This document shows, piece after piece, positions 20,718 through 25,436 of a stretch of 25,436 bases of DNA. A program made the translations under genes and the position numbers. A model generated the notes under the pieces. It was not told where the DNA came from. It searched no databases and saw only the letters and a program-made list of their open reading frames with translations. How positions within the stretch are numbered: position 1 is the stretch's first letter; each line of letters opens with the position of its first letter. Source of the stretch: an uncultured bacterium (lineage in GTDB: Bacteria; Bacillota; Clostridia; UBA1381); contig CAJMRL010000029.1 in the NCBI GenBank assembly GCA_905215805.1, positions 1 through 25,436 on the forward strand. Reading direction: 5' to 3'.

Positions 20718-23700
20718 ATGAAAAAATTTATAACTGGCATATTGATATGTATAATGCTGGTTTCAATATTCCCTATTTCGGGACTTGCCACAAGTGTTCC
20801 AGGAAAGCCGTCTATAAATTCATTTACGGCTGTTAGTACCTCGTCTATAAAAATAAGCTGGGGTTCTGTATCCGGTGCGACAAAATACAGGGTGGACAGG
20901 AGGAAGTCAACAGAAACAAATTATAAAACATTGACAACCAGCTGTACCTCAAGGACATATACAGACAAAGGGTTAGTGGCCGGAAGTTTGTATTATTACA
21001 GAGTATATGCAATAAACAGTGCCGGTACATCGAAACGTTCAGAGACATATGCAGCGTATACTAAACCGAGCACCCCAGGAACACCAACTGTAACCATAGG
21101 CGGACAGTCGCAGATGATAATATCATGGAATAAAGTATCTGGAGCAACACATTATAAACTTCTTTGCCGTGTAGGAAGTGACAGCACATACGAAGTAGTA
21201 GCCAATAATCTTACAGGGACATCGTATACCCATAAGGGATTATCTGCAGGCACAAGACATTGTTACAAAGTAGTAGCTATTGTCAAAGCATCGTTAGGTG
21301 AGGAGGGCAAACGAAAGACAGTTTCTGTAGAATCAGAACGGTCTGCCATGGCAAGTAAATATACAACGGCAATTCGACCATCCAATACGGTGGATAATAA
21401 TAATCCTACACATACAATATTAGAATGGAAGGCAGCAAAGGGGCAAAGCAGTGGTTATACATATGAGATATGGAGAAATGGTAAACGTATAGCTACTACT
21501 ACAAGCACAAAATATATTGATAAAACAGGAATATCGGGAACTGTTTATGAATATGAGATAAAGATCGATGGAAGTAGTTGGACTACCAATAAGTTCTATG
21601 CAGGACCAAAAATGACAAATAAAACAGTTGTGACACCGGAAAGTGCAACATCTATACGGATAAGTTGGAACAAGCCTAACGGCGGCAGTGGTTTAGTATA
21701 TAGAGTAAAGAGATGGAATGGTACGGAATATATTGATCTTGCTAACACAAGTAATACTTATTATGTAGATAGCGGACTAAAAACCGGTGAATTCTACAAG
21801 TATTACATACAGGTAAGAGACAAGGACGGAAATTACATAACGAGTAACATCAACGGTTCAACGACCCTGCAGATATTGCCTACAAAGATAACATTAAACA
21901 AGAGTGCAGCAACGCTTAATGAAGGCGATATATTGTCGCTTTCAGCAACGATAACTCCGAGCAACAGCACGAGTAAATCAATAAGTTGGTCATCTTCGAA
22001 CAGTAATATTGCAGCAATATCATCTAATGGTGTTATAACTGCAAAATCAGATGGAAGTGCTGTTATCACGGCAAGGACTGCAAATGGACTTACCGCAAGC
22101 TGTACGATAACAGTTCAGCCTAAGGTATGCATCCACGAATACGGTGACTGGATCACAGTTAAAAATGCAACTTGCGTGGAAGATGGCAACCGTTACAGGG
22201 TATGTACAATATGCGGAGAAGGAAAAGAGACCGAGGTTATACCGGCATCGGGACACAATTTCTCCGAAGAATGGACAATAATAAAGAGACCAACCTGTAC
22301 TGAGGAGGGAGAGCAGGTACATATTTGTACAAGATGTGATGTGACATCAGACAGCACTGTACTGTTTGCACTCGGGCATTCATTTACCGATGACTGGATA
22401 ACAGAAAAGGCTGCAACATGTACAGAAAACGGTACGGAATGCGAACTCTGTTCTGTCTGCGGGGAATGTCAAACGAGAGAAATTGAGCCACTTGGGCATG
22501 AGTATGAGCAGATATCCGATACACCTCCAACAGAAACGCAGGCAGGGACCCGAGTATATAAATGTACAAGGTGTAACGATTCATATTCTGAAAGCTATGT
22601 TGAGGCCGTTGAAGGCGGAAAAGTTACAGTTGGAGTTGTCGATGCGTCTGCCGGAAGCGAAATCGAGATACCGGTAACTATAAGTGAAAATCCCGGAATA
22701 TCAGGTTTTAAACTTGTTATAAATTATGACAAGTCAGTAATGACACCGAAAAGCATAACAAAAGGCGATATACTTGATTCGGGAATATTTCAGTCAAATC
22801 TCAACGAGGGTAGACCTGCAGATGAGCTTGAACATGTACAGGTAACATGGAGCAATGTACGAAATATGGTTGAAAACGGAGCGATATTCAATGTTGTTTT
22901 TGAAATAAACGAGAATTCGGCATATGGGAACAGTCTGATATCAATAAACGCAGAAACCAGTTCATTAACAGACAGCAGCGGCCGATACATAATTCCAGTA
23001 TTTACGGCAGGAACAGTAAATATTGACGAGGTCAGAAAGGGAGATATCTATATAGACGGTAACATAGATACAAATGATAGTAGTCTGCTGGCTAAACATC
23101 TTGCTCATTATAGGAACATAAGCCTTACGGACAGACAGCTTGATGCTGCAGACATCTTTGAGGACGGCAATGTAAATACAAAAGACGGAGTAAGTCTTTC
23201 ACAAATCCTGGCCGGATGGACAACACCGGAGGTGCAGCTCAGTTCTGTCGGAGGAAATATAACAATAAAAGCGGGAAAAGCCGAAGGATCTTCGGGAGAA
23301 TACGTAGATATTCCTATAATAGCAGAAGGGAACACTGGAATAGCCGGCTTTGAATTGCAGATAAATTATGATAAGGAATATCTGACACCTGTCTCAATGT
23401 CTGACGGAGCAGTATTGAAGGAAGTTGAAGCTACCGCAGGCAGCAACGGTGTTGAATCAAATATCAGAGAAGAGAATATCAGTGTGGATGATCTTGATTA
23501 TGTGACGGCATACTGGAACAATCCCGGTGATATGAAAGAAAACGGTGAGTTGTTTACTGTAAGATTTCTTATAAATAAGAGCGAGGCTACGGATATAAAT
23601 GTTCCTGTAGGTATAAGCTATGATGCAGGAGATCTATGCAATGCTGCTCTCGATGATATAGTCGCCAACATCGTACCAGGCGAGGTGCAAATAATAGGAG

Positions 23701-24083
23701 AAAGCGGCTCTACAGATGATCCGGGTGATGATGTTCAAGAGACAGAAATGCAGTATGATATCACAAATATTATGATGAAGTCCGAAACAGGTGAGGAATA
23801 TGATACGATACCTGATTACGGTGGGTTTTATCTGAATATTTCGATAAACGGAAGGACAGATAATTATATTCCGGCGCAAGTAATCGCAGCGGCATATGAC
23901 GCAGATGGTGCACTTATGGCACTGAGCACAGACGATATCTACACATCAGGAACATCTGTATTATATGTAGGCGAAACGAAAAAAGAGATAGACGATATAA
24001 AGATATTCGTCTGGGATTCGATAAACGGCATGATGCCTTTGGGGGACGCTGTCTGCCACAATAAAAATATATTAGAATTTTGA
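20718..24083 (+). CDS. Secreted FN3-BIG2-cohesin-dockerin-cohesin protein without enzyme
   Basis: A 1121-residue paralog of the preceding gene that lacks the CHAP domain. I chose ATG 20718 because AAGGAGG lies 6 bases upstream; the in-frame ATG at 20691 lies before that site. Signal peptide 1-24. Four FN3-like domains lie at about 28-386, BIG2 at 389-467 and Cys-rich C-x2-C repeats at 470-625. A cohesin-like domain (about 632-766) is followed by a dockerin (about 772-833), a second cohesin-like domain (from about 850) and the same C-terminal domain (IKIFVWDSINGMMPL). Both calcium loops of the dockerin look usable (DIYIDGNIDTND and EDGNVNTKD). It is probably a scaffold or linker binding its partners through cohesin/dockerin contacts. 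It lies 48 bases after the CHAP gene. The partner specificity is inferred. Confidence 0.88.
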   Translation: MKKFITGILICIMLVSIFPISGLATSVPGKPSINSFTAVSTSSIKISWGSVSGATKYRVDRRKSTETNYKTLTTSCTSRTYTDKGLVAGSLYYYRVYAINSAGTSKRSETYAAYTKPSTPGTPTVTIGGQSQMIISWNKVSGATHYKLLCRVGSDSTYEVVANNLTGTSYTHKGLSAGTRHCYKVVAIVKASLGEEGKRKTVSVESERSAMASKYTTAIRPSNTVDNNNPTHTILEWKAAKGQSSGYTYEIWRNGKRIATTTSTKYIDKTGISGTVYEYEIKIDGSSWTTNKFYAGPKMTNKTVVTPESATSIRISWNKPNGGSGLVYRVKRWNGTEYIDLANTSNTYYVDSGLKTGEFYKYYIQVRDKDGNYITSNINGSTTLQILPTKITLNKSAATLNEGDILSLSATITPSNSTSKSISWSSSNSNIAAISSNGVITAKSDGSAVITARTANGLTASCTITVQPKVCIHEYGDWITVKNATCVEDGNRYRVCTICGEGKETEVIPASGHNFSEEWTIIKRPTCTEEGEQVHICTRCDVTSDSTVLFALGHSFTDDWITEKAATCTENGTECELCSVCGECQTREIEPLGHEYEQISDTPPTETQAGTRVYKCTRCNDSYSESYVEAVEGGKVTVGVVDASAGSEIEIPVTISENPGISGFKLVINYDKSVMTPKSITKGDILDSGIFQSNLNEGRPADELEHVQVTWSNVRNMVENGAIFNVVFEINENSAYGNSLISINAETSSLTDSSGRYIIPVFTAGTVNIDEVRKGDIYIDGNIDTNDSSLLAKHLAHYRNISLTDRQLDAADIFEDGNVNTKDGVSLSQILAGWTTPEVQLSSVGGNITIKAGKAEGSSGEYVDIPIIAEGNTGIAGFELQINYDKEYLTPVSMSDGAVLKEVEATAGSNGVESNIREENISVDDLDYVTAYWNNPGDMKENGELFTVRFLINKSEATDINVPVGISYDAGDLCNAALDDIVANIVPGEVQIIGESGSTDDPGDDVQETEMQYDITNIMMKSETGEEYDTIPDYGGFYLNISINGRTDNYIPAQVIAAAYDADGALMALSTDDIYTSGTSVLYVGETKKEIDDIKIFVWDSINGMMPLGDAVCHNKNILEF

Positions 24084-24102
24084 GAAAATTTGGAGGTAGA
24101 GT

Positions 24103-25386
24103 ATGAAAACAATACATAGTTTCATTGCAAAATTTTTGGTTATAAGTATAATAATATGTATATTTACTCCGACGATTCATGCCTATGATAAATATGGCAG
24201 TAAATATAGCGGATTGGAAAAACAAATAATTAAAATTTTGTATGATGGAGAGGGGGGCAAGATAAGCTGTGGATTTGATAGTTATCAAAATACTAGTGGA
24301 AGACATGAAGGAATTGATTTCGCTTTGAAGAATGGTGCATCAATATATTCTGTTGCTGATGGAGAGATTATTAGGGTTAGTAATTCGACGTCTTTATCAA
24401 CATTAGCACTATATATTGACGAGTTGGATATTACAGTAATATATTTACACTCGAATTTCACTGCAAAAACAGGAAAAATAACCAAGGGTGAACGTATCGG
24501 ATATGAAGATGATCGAGGAGCTCCAGGTAGTCCTCATACACATATTGAAATAAGACAAGGAAAGAAGACATCGGCATCAAAAAGTGTTGGTGATTATACA
24601 TTAAGTAATCCGTTGCCATTTCCATATTGGGAAAAAATTTTAAATATGAGTGTAAAGCCCTCCAAGCCATCAATAACATCCTTTGAGGCAAAAAGCACAT
24701 CATCGATAGAGATAAGTTGGAAGTCGGTATCGGGTGCTACAAAGTACAGGATCGACAGAAGAAAAAAGGGTGAAGAAAACTATAAGACACTCACCTCAAG
24801 TTGTACGAGCACCTCATACACAGATAAGAACCTGAGTGCGGGCAGTTTGTACTACTACAGAGTATATGCGATAAACAGTGCCGGAACTTCGCCGCGTTCA
24901 GAGACATATGCTACATATACGAAACCAAGTACACCGAAAGAACCAACCATAAGCAGAGACAGCCAGTCACAGCTGACAGTATCATGGAGCAAAGTATCCG
25001 GGGCAACACATTACAAGTTGTTATGCCGAAAAGCAGGAGAAAGTGATTACAAGGTAGTTGCCAATAACCTTACTGGCACATCGTATGTTCATAAAGGACT
25101 TCGGGCCGGAACAAGATATTGTTACAGAGTAGTGGCTGTAGCAAAGGTTTCATTGGGAGAAGAAGGTAAGAAAAAAACGGTATCTGTAGAATCATCGCAG
25201 TCGGATACCAAGAGTAAATGCACAACGGCAAAGAGGCCATCGAATACTGTGGATAATAACAATCCTACTCACACGATTCTGAAGTGGGATAAAGCGGTAG
25301 GAGATGAAAGCAGTTATACATATGAGATATGGAGAAACGGTAAGCGTATAGGCACAACGAAAAATACAGAATACATAGATAAGTAG
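24103..25386 (+). CDS. Secreted M23 (LytM-type) peptidase with FN3 domains, ends early
   Basis: A 427-residue protein with GGAGG before the ATG, 19 bases after the preceding gene. Signal peptide 1-27. The M23 zinc peptidase domain (about 55-175) is complete: His68 and Asp72 (RHEGIDFA), His116 (VIYLHSN), and His145/His147 (SPHTHIEI), as in LytM; it should cut peptidoglycan cross-bridges. From residue 185, FN3 domains follow that are close copies of those in the CHAP protein (about 187-273 and 275-375). A third FN3 begins at about 376 but stops at EYIDK-TAG. In both paralogs this point continues into the rest of the domain, then BIG2, cohesin and dockerin. So the gene is probably truncated at 25386. 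The N-terminal enzyme may still function. Confidence 0.88.
   Translation: MKTIHSFIAKFLVISIIICIFTPTIHAYDKYGSKYSGLEKQIIKILYDGEGGKISCGFDSYQNTSGRHEGIDFALKNGASIYSVADGEIIRVSNSTSLSTLALYIDELDITVIYLHSNFTAKTGKITKGERIGYEDDRGAPGSPHTHIEIRQGKKTSASKSVGDYTLSNPLPFPYWEKILNMSVKPSKPSITSFEAKSTSSIEISWKSVSGATKYRIDRRKKGEENYKTLTSSCTSTSYTDKNLSAGSLYYYRVYAINSAGTSPRSETYATYTKPSTPKEPTISRDSQSQLTVSWSKVSGATHYKLLCRKAGESDYKVVANNLTGTSYVHKGLRAGTRYCYRVVAVAKVSLGEEGKKKTVSVESSQSDTKSKCTTAKRPSNTVDNNNPTHTILKWDKAVGDESSYTYEIWRNGKRIGTTKNTEYIDK
24655..25386 (+). repeat. FN3 block duplicated from the 17400-18130 and 20800-21530 region
   Basis: The FN3-encoding DNA here closely matches 17398-18132 of the CHAP gene and more loosely 20796-21530 of the second gene. 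The first FN3 differs from the CHAP copy mainly at third positions. The homology ends abruptly at the TAG stop at 25384-25386. This indicates recent duplication or gene conversion within the operon. Confidence 0.8.
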
Positions 25387-25436
25387 TGGTAGAATAAAAA
25401 ACGTACAGGTTAAAGCTTTCGCAAAATCAGCATATG
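25387..25436. other. Window-end sequence after the homology break
   Basis: Fifty bases beyond the early stop show no resemblance to the corresponding region of the two paralogs and contain further stops in the former frame. They may be the start of an inserted or rearranged segment; too little is visible to say. Confidence 0.4.

Overview
The window looks like the chromosome of a moderate-GC Gram-positive member of the Clostridia, probably a gut anaerobe of the Monoglobus/Oscillospiraceae kind. This is inferred from strong AGGAGG ribosome sites, consensus sigma-A promoters with 17-base spacers, SLH, FN3, BIG2, cohesin and dockerin modules, a BlaI/BlaR pair, and a TndX/TnpX-like large serine recombinase. 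No species can be named from the sequence alone.

Layout. Positions 1-868 (minus) hold the N-terminal part of a secreted protein whose linker is an 18-base PEESSM repeat running off the window edge. Positions 1248-3971 (minus) are an OmpR-family response regulator and a large multi-pass histidine kinase. Positions 4095-4264 carry a promoter, two hairpins and a terminator with no reading frame: a probable small RNA. Positions 4348-8220 are a BlaI repressor, a BlaR1-like M56 membrane peptidase and a secreted SLH protein in one operon, with no beta-lactamase in sight. At 8330-10180 (minus) is a membrane-bound CapD/PglF-like nucleotide-sugar dehydratase. Positions 10468-13225 (plus) are a YihY-like membrane protein, then a Ser-Gly-Ser-Phe repeat protein paired with a glycosyltransferase-like protein, then an ArsR/SmtB zinc-type repressor. 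A tRNA-Pro(GGG) with its own promoter and terminator follows.

Positions 13457 to about 16230 look like the remains of a small mobile element: a large serine recombinase, a TnpW-like small protein with a GC-rich leader, an AT-rich gap, and a cluster of four hairpins containing two homologous, covarying units. Two short coding relics follow.

Positions 16905 to beyond 25386 are a three-gene operon of secreted modular proteins built from the same FN3 blocks. The first starts with a CHAP peptidoglycan hydrolase, the second has no enzyme, and the third starts with an M23 endopeptidase. The first two continue through BIG2, Cys-rich repeats, cohesin, dockerin, a second cohesin and a conserved C-terminal domain. 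The third stops inside its third FN3 domain, where homology to its paralogs ends abruptly. Together these suggest a non-cellulosomal cohesin/dockerin assembly acting on the cell wall. This operon is the most unusual part of the window, followed by the SGSF-repeat/glycosyltransferase pair, the small RNA and the hairpin cluster.
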